A stretch of DNA of 64,000 bases from Sphingomonas sp. (GTDB lineage Bacteria > Pseudomonadota > Alphaproteobacteria > Sphingomonadales > Sphingomonadaceae): assembly GCF_017304615.1 (NCBI RefSeq), contig NZ_JAFKLZ010000004.1:124001-188000 (forward strand), in the 5' to 3' direction. The position numbers were made by a program, and so were the translations under genes. This document shows, piece by piece, positions 52,385 to 59,984 of the stretch (its first letter is position 1; each line of letters begins with the position of its first letter). The notes beneath the pieces were generated by a model, which was not told the DNA's origin, made no database searches, and saw only the letters and a program-made list of their open reading frames with translations.

Positions 52385-53175
52385 ACCGCCACCGGCGCCT
52401 TGATATGCGCCTGCGCCTCATATCCCGCGAGCTGGAAATCCTCATATTCGTAGGTGTCGATCGACGGCGGCTTGCGCAGGATTTCGAGGCGCGGCAGCGG
52501 CCCCGGCTCGCGCCCGAGTTGCTCGCGCGCTTGTTCCAGGTGGTTCGAATAAAGGTGGCAATCGCCGCCGGTCCACACGAACTCGCCGACCTCGAGCCCC
52601 GCCTGCTGCGCGAGCATGTGGGTGAGTAGCGCATAGCTCGCGATGTTGAACGGCACGCCGAGGAAGATGTCGGCCGAGCGCTGGTAGAGCTGGAGCGACA
52701 GCTTCCCGTTCGCGACATAGCATTGGAACAGGCAGTGGCACGGCGCGAGCGCCATGGCGTGGAGTTCGCCGGGGTTCCACGCGCTTACCACCATCCGGCG
52801 GCTGGCAGGATTGACCTTCAGCGTCTCGATCAGCTCGGCGATCTGGTCGACATGTCCGCCGTCCGCGGTCGCCCAGTCACGCCATTGCTTGCCATAGACG
52901 GGCCCGAGATCACCCTTCTCGTCGGCCCACTCGTCCCAGATGCTCACCTTGCGGTCCTGCAACCACTGCACATTGGTGTCGCCGCGCAGGAACCAAAGCA
53001 ACTCGACGATGATCGAGCGGAGGTGGAGCTTCTTGGTGGTGAGCATGGGGAAACCCTGGCTCAAGTCGAAGCGCATCTGGTGGCCGAACACGCTCAGCGT
53101 GCCGGTGCCGGTACGGTCCATCTGCTCCGCCCCGTGATCGAGCACGCGCTGCATCAGGTCGAGATATTGCCGCAT
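52381..53175 (-). CDS. thyA: Thymidylate synthase
   Basis: This 264-residue enzyme methylates dUMP using methylene-THF. The catalytic Cys is in [12 protein letters not shown]; also present are [39 protein letters not shown] and the C-terminal IKAPVAV. ATG at 53175 gives exactly the E. coli length; GTG at 53184 is possible. First gene of the thyA-folA pair. Confidence 0.97.
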   Translation of the reverse strand: MRQYLDLMQRVLDHGAEQMDRTGTGTLSVFGHQMRFDLSQGFPMLTTKKLHLRSIIVELLWFLRGDTNVQWLQDRKVSIWDEWADEKGDLGPVYGKQWRDWATADGGHVDQIAELIETLKVNPASRRMVVSAWNPGELHAMALAPCHCLFQCYVANGKLSLQLYQRSADIFLGVPFNIASYALLTHMLAQQAGLEVGEFVWTGGDCHLYSNHLEQAREQLGREPGPLPRLEILRKPPSIDTYEYEDFQLAGYEAQAHIKAPVAV

Positions 53176-53281
53176 GGGTGTCACTTACCGTGCGCGGATG
53201 AGGTCGCCAAGCGCGCGCAAAGCATCCGCCGTGGATAAGTCGTCAATTGGTTGGTGAGCTTGCTCCGCACAGCATAAGGTC

Positions 53282-53683
53282 ATGAGATCGGGACCTTTCG
53301 AACGGCGCGACGATGAGCCGCGCGACCGCGATTGGGCGTGTCGGCTGTTCGCCGGCATCGCGGCCGAGCGATCGGAGGTCGTCGTCCTGGTCTATTTCGA
53401 TCCGGAATGGAGATACCTCGGCGCACGGCATTGCGCGTCGGACGCACCGGGCCGCATCACCCTGCCGGTTCGCGAAATCATGCGCGACGCGCTGAGCCTC
53501 GACGTGCGGCTGGTGATGATGGCGCACAACCACCCGAGCGGGGATCACCGGCCGAGCGAGGACGATCTGGCGGTAACGTCGCGCCTGTCGCGGACGCTGG
53601 ACGCGATCGAGGTGCGGCTGGTCGATCACCTGATCCTCGGCCGCGACGGCTGCACCAGCCTGCGCGACGAAGGCTATCTCTAA
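53282..53683 (+). CDS. RadC-like JAB-domain protein lacking the N-terminal part
   Basis: This 133-residue protein consists of little more than the RadC JAB domain, with the metal motif in MMAHNHPSGDHRPSEDD and DHLILGRDG. Full RadC proteins also have a helix-hairpin-helix region of about 100 residues, missing here, so this is a short domain protein rather than RadC itself. Function unknown. It may be an old truncation, but the frame is intact. It converges with the methyltransferase gene across a long inverted repeat. Confidence 0.8.
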   Translation: MRSGPFERRDDEPRDRDWACRLFAGIAAERSEVVVLVYFDPEWRYLGARHCASDAPGRITLPVREIMRDALSLDVRLVMMAHNHPSGDHRPSEDDLAVTSRLSRTLDAIEVRLVDHLILGRDGCTSLRDEGYL

Positions 53684-53696
53684 ACCGCGATTCGCC

Positions 53697-53762
53697 ATTG
53701 CGAGCGCAGCGAAGCAATCCACGGGATCGCCTGGCGCTGGATTGCTTCGCTGCGCTCGCAAT
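53697..53762. repeat. Long perfect inverted repeat (25-bp arms)
   Basis: Arms 53697-53721 and 53738-53762 are perfectly complementary over 25 bp around a 16-nt loop; the left arm starts ATTGCGAGCGCAGCGAAGCA. This is a dispersed element type seen in sphingomonads and other proteobacteria. Lying between two convergent genes it can end both transcripts. Confidence 0.85.
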
Positions 53763-53778
53763 AGCGGGACTATTGCGG

Positions 53779-54498
53779 TTAGCTGATCAGCCGGCAGGCC
53801 TTGATTGTCTTCGGCTCCGGTCGCGCGCCGACCGCGCGGAACCGCGCCATGTAGCCGCCCGCCGAGGGCATGTCGTCGAACGCCACCAGCTCGTACCCGA
53901 CCGCCGCGAATTCGCATTGCAGCAGCTTGGGCGGCGTGCCGTGATCCTGCGTGCGGCGATTGGCGTCGACCACGACAATCTCGCCGGCCGGTTTCAGCGA
54001 CGGGCGGATGCGCCAGAGGAATTCGTATGGCTGCTCGATCTCGTGGTACATGTGGACCATCACGATCCGGTCGAAACTATTGTCGGGCAGCTTCGGATTG
54101 GCCGGGTCGCCCAGCTTCACGCTGACATTGTCGAGCCGGTCGCGAACCACACGCTGGGCCAGCGCGTCGCGCACCTCCGGCACGATGTCCTCCGCCACGA
54201 CGCGCCCGTCCTTGCCGACGCGGCTCGCGAGACGGATCGTGTAATAACCCTCGCCCGCGCCGATGTCGGCGACGGTCATGCCCTTGGCGATACCCGCCTT
54301 GTTCATCACCTCGCCGGCTTCGTTGAGTCGGTCGCGCGCTTCCTCGGTCGACCAGCGCGGCGAAACGATCTTCGCGACCGGGCGGTCGGCGGCCGGGAAC
54401 GGGCCTACGTTGTCGGGCTTGTCGCGTACTTCCACCGGCCCGCCGTCGCATGCTGCAAGCAACAGCAATCCGGCGACGAGCGACGCGGCGCGGATCAA
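53779..54498 (-). CDS. Lipoprotein with class I SAM-dependent methyltransferase domain
   Basis: This 239-residue protein has a signal peptide with lipobox (LLLLAACDGG), then a Rossmann methyltransferase domain with TVADIGAGEGYYTIRLA (SAM loop), FDRIVMVHMYHEI and GEIVVVDANRRT. An exported methyltransferase is odd because SAM is cytoplasmic; its role is unknown. It begins with TTG overlapping the prfB stop as TTGA, which may keep expression low. Confidence 0.82.
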   Translation of the reverse strand: MIRAASLVAGLLLLAACDGGPVEVRDKPDNVGPFPAADRPVAKIVSPRWSTEEARDRLNEAGEVMNKAGIAKGMTVADIGAGEGYYTIRLASRVGKDGRVVAEDIVPEVRDALAQRVVRDRLDNVSVKLGDPANPKLPDNSFDRIVMVHMYHEIEQPYEFLWRIRPSLKPAGEIVVVDANRRTQDHGTPPKLLQCEFAAVGYELVAFDDMPSAGGYMARFRAVGARPEPKTIKACRLIS

Positions 54499-55622
54499 TC
54501 CACGTCCTCCACCTCGACCGCTTCGCCGGTCACGCGCTGCGACAGCGCCGCCGCCATGAACGCTTCGAGATCGCCGTCGAGCACATCGGCCGGGCTGGTC
54601 GAGGTAACGCCGGTGCGCAAGTCCTTCACCAACTGATAGGGCTGGAGCACGTAGCTGCGGATCTGGTGACCCCAGCCGATGTCGGTCTTGCTCGCATTCT
54701 CGGCATTGGCGGCCGCTTCGCGCTCGGCCAGTTCGCGTTCGTAGAGCCGTGCGCGGAGCTGGTTGTACGCCTCTGCCTTGTTCTTGTGCTGCGACCGCTG
54801 GTTCTGGCACTGCACGACGATCCCGGTTGGGATGTGCGTGATGCGCACCGCGGAGTCGGTCGTGTTGATGTGCTGCCCGCCCGCGCCCGACGCGCGATAG
54901 GTGTCGATGCGCAGGTCGCTTTCGTTGTAATTGACCTCGATATTCTCATCGACGACCGGATAGACCCAGACGCTGGCGAAGCTGGTGTGGCGACGCGCGG
55001 CGCTGTCATAGGGGCTGATGCGGACCAGGCGATGCACGCCGCTCTCGGTCTTGGCGTAGCCATAGGCGTTCTCGCCCTTGAGCAGCAACGTCGCCGACTT
55101 GATCCCGGCCTGTTCCCCCGAATGCTGGTCGACCAGTTCCACCTTGAGTCCGTGGCGTTCGCCCCAGCGCTGGTACATGCGGCTGAGCATACCCGCCCAG
55201 TCCTGGCTCTCGGTCCCGCCTGCGCCCGCGTTGATCTCGATATAGGTGTCGTTGGCATCGGCCTCGCCGGCCAGTAGCGCCTGGATCTTGTCGTGTTCGG
55301 CGCGCTTGGCGAGGTCGGCCAGCGCCTCGACCGCCTGCCCTTCCAGGTCGGCGTCGCCCTCCGCCTCGGCCATTTCGACCAGCTCGACGTTGTCGCTCAG
55401 TTCCTGTTCGATCTGGCGCGTCGCGGTGATGGCCTCGTCCAGCCGGCGGCGTTCGCGCATGACTTCCTGCGCGGCCTTCGGGTCGTTCCACAGCGCCTGG
55501 TCCTCGACGCGTGCGTTGAGTTCGTCGAGCCGGCGCAGCGCGCGGTCCCAGTCGAGGAATCGCCGCAGCAACGCCAGCGCCTCGTTGATCGTATCGACAT
55601 GCGATTGCGCTTCGGCGCGCAT
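54495..55622 (-). CDS. prfB: Peptide chain release factor 2
   Basis: This 375-residue factor recognises UGA and UAA. The GGQ hydrolysis motif is in ASGAGGQHINTTDSA; the recognition region reads SPYDSAARRHTSFAS. The coding frame is continuous through LLRRFLDWDR, where E. coli prfB has its in-frame UGA, so the programmed frameshift is absent. ATG at 55622 with TTGGAG 8 nt upstream. Confidence 0.96.
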   Translation of the reverse strand: MRAEAQSHVDTINEALALLRRFLDWDRALRRLDELNARVEDQALWNDPKAAQEVMRERRRLDEAITATRQIEQELSDNVELVEMAEAEGDADLEGQAVEALADLAKRAEHDKIQALLAGEADANDTYIEINAGAGGTESQDWAGMLSRMYQRWGERHGLKVELVDQHSGEQAGIKSATLLLKGENAYGYAKTESGVHRLVRISPYDSAARRHTSFASVWVYPVVDENIEVNYNESDLRIDTYRASGAGGQHINTTDSAVRITHIPTGIVVQCQNQRSQHKNKAEAYNQLRARLYERELAEREAAANAENASKTDIGWGHQIRSYVLQPYQLVKDLRTGVTSTSPADVLDGDLEAFMAAALSQRVTGEAVEVEDVD

Positions 55623-55694
55623 CGGAAAACTCCAAATTCTAACGTGACGCGCGCGGTCAAACGCCACGCACACTGCAACATATAATGTCGCGAC

Positions 55695-58193
55695 CTAGTA
55701 GATACCGCCCTGCCGTTGCAAGAAATCGCCGTCGTCGCTCGACTTGGGCGGCGGCGGGGCCTTTGTCGGCGCGACGGTGGGCACGTCGCGGCGGATCGGG
55801 CCACGGCGCATCTCGCTCTCGGGCTTGAACGCTTCCCAGATCACCGACGCCTTGGGATCATCAGTCGGCCACGCGCCATAGACCGGCTTGCCGGACGCGC
55901 GATCGATCCGCACCATCTGGATACCCGGCGGCGCGCGGAACGGCAGTTTGGGCATGCCTTCATACGCCTTGACCGCCCATTCCTTGAAAATCGGCGCGGC
56001 GAGCGTGCCGCCCTGGGCATAGCCGCCCAGGTTCACCGGGCTGTCGTACCCGATATAGACGCCCGCGATCATCTGGGGCGTCCCGCCGATGAACCACACG
56101 TCCTTCGGCCCCGAATTGGTGCCGGTCTTGCCGAACATCGGCCGGTCAAGGTCGCGCAGCACGACCGCGGTGCCCCGCTGGATCACCCCTTCCGCGATAT
56201 GCACCATTTGATAGGCGCTCATCGGCTCGACGATCTGCTTGAGGCGGACGACCGGGCGCGGCATCGGCTTGCCGTTCCAGTCGGGCGCGTTGCAGCGATC
56301 GCACGGACGCCAATTCTCCGGCCAGATCACGTTGCCCCGGCGATCCTGTACATAGTCGATCAGGGTCGACGGCCGCCCGCGCCCGTTATTCTCCAGGATA
56401 GAATAAGCGTTGACCATCCGCGACACGGTGGTCTCCCCGGCACCGAGCGAGAAGGAGAGATAGGGCGGGTATTTGCCGACGCCGATCGCGTCCATCAGCT
56501 TGACGACGTTGGACATGCCGGTCTGCGCCGCCGCGCGCACCGTCATCAGGTTGCGCGACTGCTCGACGCCCCATCGCATCGTATGCGGACCGGACCCGCC
56601 ACCGCCACCGAAGTTGCGGAAGCATTTCTGACCCAGCCGCCCGCCCTGATAGACGCAGAACGGTCCGTCGACGATGATCGACGCCGGGGTCATCCCCGCC
56701 TGGAGCGCGGCGGCATAAACGATCGGCTTGATGGTCGATCCCGGCTGGCGCATCGCCTGGGTGGTGCGGTTGAACGCCTGGACGCGGCTGTCGAACCCAC
56801 CCTGCATCGCCAGAATGCGGCTGGTCCCCGGTTCCTCGACCAGGAAACCACCCGAAATCTTTGGGATCGAGCGCAGCGCATAGCCGCCGCCCTCCGGCGC
56901 GACCGCCAGGATGTCGCCCACCTTGATCGCGTCCGCGGCGACCCCGCCGCCGCCCCGGATCGGCATCGACGCCGCACCGCGCGACATTGTACCCGTCTTG
57001 CCGTTCGCGAAGCCGAGTTGGAAGTCGCCGTCCGCGCTCCTCACGATCGCCGCCTGCCAGTCCTCATAATCGAGTGCGACGTTGCTGCCGAGCAGAGCGC
57101 TCTGCCAGCTCGACCCGATCTCGACATGCTTGAGCGGCCCGGTCCAGCCGCGACCCTTGTCGTAGCGGAGCAGGCCGTTCCGGAGCGCCTTCTGCGCGAG
57201 CATTTGCTGGTTGGGGTCGAACGAGGTTCGGATCCACAGGCCGCCCGCATAGACGCTGTACGGATTGCGCCCGCCATCGGCATTCTCGCCGAACTTCTCG
57301 ATAAGCTGGCGGCGGACTTCTTCCATGAAATAACCCGGCACCGATTCGAATGATGCGGTGCGCTTGTTGACCGTCCCGAGCGGCGAATTGACCGCGGCGT
57401 CGTGCTGCGCCTGGGTGATGTAGCCGTTAGCCAGCATCTCGTTGAGCACATAGTTGCGCCGCGCCAACGCTTTCTCGGTCTGGCGATCGGGGTCATAGCT
57501 CGACGGCGCTTTCGGCAGCACGGCCAGGTACGCAAACTCCGGAATGGTCAGCTGGCTGACGTCCTTGTCGAAATAAGCGTGCGCCGCCGCTTCGACGCCG
57601 TAAGCGTTGCGGCCGAGGAAGATCGTGTTGAGATAGATTTCCAGGATCTGCTGCTTGGTCAGCGCGTTTTCGATGCGATAGGCGAGCACCGCTTCCTTGA
57701 GCTTGCGGGTATAGCTGACCTCGTTGCCAATCAGCAGGTTTTTCGCGACTTGCTGCGTGATCGTCGATGCGCCCCGCGCGCGCTTGCCGCTGAACATATT
57801 GTCCCACACGGCCGAGACGACGCCCATGTAATCGACGCCGTGGTGCGAGAAGAACGTCTTGTCCTCCGCCGACAGGAACGCGCCGACCAGCAGCTTGGGA
57901 TATTCGTCGAAACTGAGCTGCACGCGGCGTTCGCGGGCATAGGTATAGACTGGCATGCCGTTGGTATCGCGCACGTTGGACGGCAGCGGCGGCTCATAGG
58001 TCTTGAGCGTATCGACCGAAGGCAGCCCTGGCAGCACGAAGATCGCCATCGCGGCAATTCCAAGCATGCCGAGCGCGGCGAAAAACGCCAGCATCTTGAC
58101 CCACCAGCGCCGCCACATGCGCCGCAGGAAGCCCGGACCGCCGGGGTCGCGCTTGATCGTGTAGGTCGTGCTTTCGGAAGCGTCGGCGGCCAT
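55695..58193 (-). CDS. mrcA: Penicillin-binding protein 1A (glycosyltransferase/transpeptidase)
   Basis: This 832-residue bifunctional cell-wall synthase has an N-terminal cytoplasmic tail and one membrane helix (residues about 34-55), then the GT51 domain (SAEDKTFFSHHGVDY, GASTITQQVAKN). The transpeptidase domain has SxxK in RQPGSTIKP, SxN as SRN in VEQSRNLM, and KTG in FGKTGTNSGPKD. The C-terminal 30 residues are Pro/Lys-rich. It makes and cross-links peptidoglycan. About 70 nt upstream of prfB. Confidence 0.96.
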   Translation of the reverse strand: MAADASESTTYTIKRDPGGPGFLRRMWRRWWVKMLAFFAALGMLGIAAMAIFVLPGLPSVDTLKTYEPPLPSNVRDTNGMPVYTYARERRVQLSFDEYPKLLVGAFLSAEDKTFFSHHGVDYMGVVSAVWDNMFSGKRARGASTITQQVAKNLLIGNEVSYTRKLKEAVLAYRIENALTKQQILEIYLNTIFLGRNAYGVEAAAHAYFDKDVSQLTIPEFAYLAVLPKAPSSYDPDRQTEKALARRNYVLNEMLANGYITQAQHDAAVNSPLGTVNKRTASFESVPGYFMEEVRRQLIEKFGENADGGRNPYSVYAGGLWIRTSFDPNQQMLAQKALRNGLLRYDKGRGWTGPLKHVEIGSSWQSALLGSNVALDYEDWQAAIVRSADGDFQLGFANGKTGTMSRGAASMPIRGGGGVAADAIKVGDILAVAPEGGGYALRSIPKISGGFLVEEPGTSRILAMQGGFDSRVQAFNRTTQAMRQPGSTIKPIVYAAALQAGMTPASIIVDGPFCVYQGGRLGQKCFRNFGGGGGSGPHTMRWGVEQSRNLMTVRAAAQTGMSNVVKLMDAIGVGKYPPYLSFSLGAGETTVSRMVNAYSILENNGRGRPSTLIDYVQDRRGNVIWPENWRPCDRCNAPDWNGKPMPRPVVRLKQIVEPMSAYQMVHIAEGVIQRGTAVVLRDLDRPMFGKTGTNSGPKDVWFIGGTPQMIAGVYIGYDSPVNLGGYAQGGTLAAPIFKEWAVKAYEGMPKLPFRAPPGIQMVRIDRASGKPVYGAWPTDDPKASVIWEAFKPESEMRRGPIRRDVPTVAPTKAPPPPKSSDDGDFLQRQGGIY

Positions 58194-58248
58194 AGGGCAC
58201 CCGCCTTAGCAAATCCGCGCGCGGTTGCCAGCGATGTTCGACGGTCTG

Positions 58249-59532
58249 CTAGTTCGTCGCCATCCGCTTGGCGAAATTGATCTCCACCGCGCGCAGCACG
58301 CTGGTCGCGATGCGTTTGCGGCCTTCGTCCGAGTCGAGGAATGCGGCATCGTCGGGGTTCGAGATATAGCCCGTCTCGAACAGGATCGACGGCATGTCGG
58401 GCGCCTTCAACACCATCAGCGCCGCCATCTTGTGGAAGTTGGCGCGCAAGGGGATCAGCGGCGCGGCCTCGCGGCCGAGCAGGCGGGCGAAGGCGGCCGA
58501 GGCATTCATCGTCTCGCGCTGCGTCAGGTCGATCAGGATCGACGAGACGTCGGCATTCTCCCCGCCCAGGTCGATCCCACCGATGATGTCCGCCTTGTTC
58601 TCCCGCGACGCGAGCTTGGCGGCTTCCTTGTCCGACGCGATTTCGGAGAGGGTATAGACCGACGCGCCGGTCGCATCCCCGGACCCCACGCTGTCGCAAT
58701 GGATCGAGATGAACAGATCGGCCTTGAGCTTACGCGCGATGCCGTATCGTTCCTGCAGGACGAGAAAGCGATCGTCTTCCCGCGTCAGGGCGACGCGAAC
58801 ACGCCCCGACTTGAGCAATTCGTCGCGAATCGCCTTGGCAATCTTGAGCGTCACGTCCTTTTCACGAAGGCCGGAGCTTGGCGAGACGGCCCCGGGATCA
58901 AACCCGCCATGCCCGGCGTCGATCACCACCAGGGGTCGCGACGGATCGCCATCGACGCGCGGCAGATCGAGCTTCTTGCTCGACCTCGGCACTGGCAACG
59001 ACACGGCATAACTGGCCGGGGTCAGCCTGGTGTCGGGCATGTTGAACGGCGGCAGGAAGCGCAGCTTTCCCGCGGCCGCGGCGCGCGCGAAATCGGCATT
59101 GTCCACGGTCCTGAGCTGCAGCGTCAGCTGACGGCCATCGTCGCCGAACCGCCCGCTGGTGACGACGGCAGGACGAGTCAGGTCGAACACCACGCGCGCC
59201 CCGCCGTCGCGCGCGCCCTCGCGCACCGCGCCAACCAGCCCCCCGGTTTCGATAGTCCCGCCGGGTGCCGCGCCGGTCACGTCGAGCGCGACGCGATCGG
59301 GCGACGGAAGCAGGAAGCTCGCCGCGTCCGCCACGCGGGCGTCGAACGTCACGACGATCGAATCGTTCTTGACCTCGACGCGCTGGATCGTTCCGGCCCA
59401 GGCGGGACTACCGCCGAACCAAAGCGCCAGAAGTGCGAGAATGAACGACACGAGCCTGTAATGGCGCGCAGGCTCGCCGCCGGTCCAGCGAAAAACCGTC
59501 CTGCAAAATGCCCTCTTGATGCGCCCGATCAT
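58249..59532 (-). CDS. N-acetylmuramoyl-L-alanine amidase (AmiC type)
   Basis: This 427-residue exported zinc amidase has a signal peptide or membrane helix near residues 25-45 (LLALWFGGSPAWA), an AMIN domain, and an Amidase_3 domain with VVIDAGHGGFDPGA (zinc His), LREKDVTLKIA (zinc Glu) and FISIHCDSVG (zinc His). It cleaves the peptide from glycan strands at division. ATG at 59532 or GTG at 59556; neither has a clear Shine-Dalgarno. Same direction as the PBP1A gene, 56 nt before it. Confidence 0.93.
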   Translation of the reverse strand: MIGRIKRAFCRTVFRWTGGEPARHYRLVSFILALLALWFGGSPAWAGTIQRVEVKNDSIVVTFDARVADAASFLLPSPDRVALDVTGAAPGGTIETGGLVGAVREGARDGGARVVFDLTRPAVVTSGRFGDDGRQLTLQLRTVDNADFARAAAAGKLRFLPPFNMPDTRLTPASYAVSLPVPRSSKKLDLPRVDGDPSRPLVVIDAGHGGFDPGAVSPSSGLREKDVTLKIAKAIRDELLKSGRVRVALTREDDRFLVLQERYGIARKLKADLFISIHCDSVGSGDATGASVYTLSEIASDKEAAKLASRENKADIIGGIDLGGENADVSSILIDLTQRETMNASAAFARLLGREAAPLIPLRANFHKMAALMVLKAPDMPSILFETGYISNPDDAAFLDSDEGRKRIATSVLRAVEINFAKRMATN

Positions 59533-59984
59533 GCGAATGGTTATCGGCGCGCTCACTATCCGCGGGGTGAAGCGACATGGTTAACCGCGGATTAGGCTTT
59601 TCCTTTCAAGTGAAAACGGCCGGATACTGCCAGTTGATGCGCGGCCGTCGGGATGCTACCTCAATGTGCAACCGGCCGTTCGTATGATTTGCGTGGGGTC
59701 CGGTCCCACGGCCGCCCCGGCGTTTTTCGGACAAGGCGGCTTATCCAGGTTGACGCGCGCAATGATGCATTTCCCCCGATCCACGACCCGCCCGGCACTT
59801 GCCGGCGGCCGTGCTGACGGGGGTGTCCCGGGCCAGGCGCCCGGGCGTGCTCTGCGCGCGAAAGACGCACACCCACCCATCCGCACAGCCCGGCACCGGA
59901 CTGACAATCCGCTGGCCGGCAGCGCGCGATTTATCGGCGCGCCCCCTCCTGCATTCACGGAGCGGCGCGCCCGGAGAACACTAA
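59533..59984. promoter_or_regulatory. Divergent intergenic region: long rne leader
   Basis: A 452-nt stretch without a gene lies between the amidase and rne. It is GC-rich and can fold: CCCGGG repeated 7 nt apart at about 59828-59846, and two GGCGCGCC palindromes at about 59935-59972 just before the start. No promoter could be fixed with confidence. A structured leader is known for rne autoregulation in enterobacteria; a similar role here is inference. Confidence 0.4.

Noticed and set aside
54495-55622. Programmed frameshift in prfB
   Set aside because: No in-frame TGA near codon 25; the frame is open throughout.
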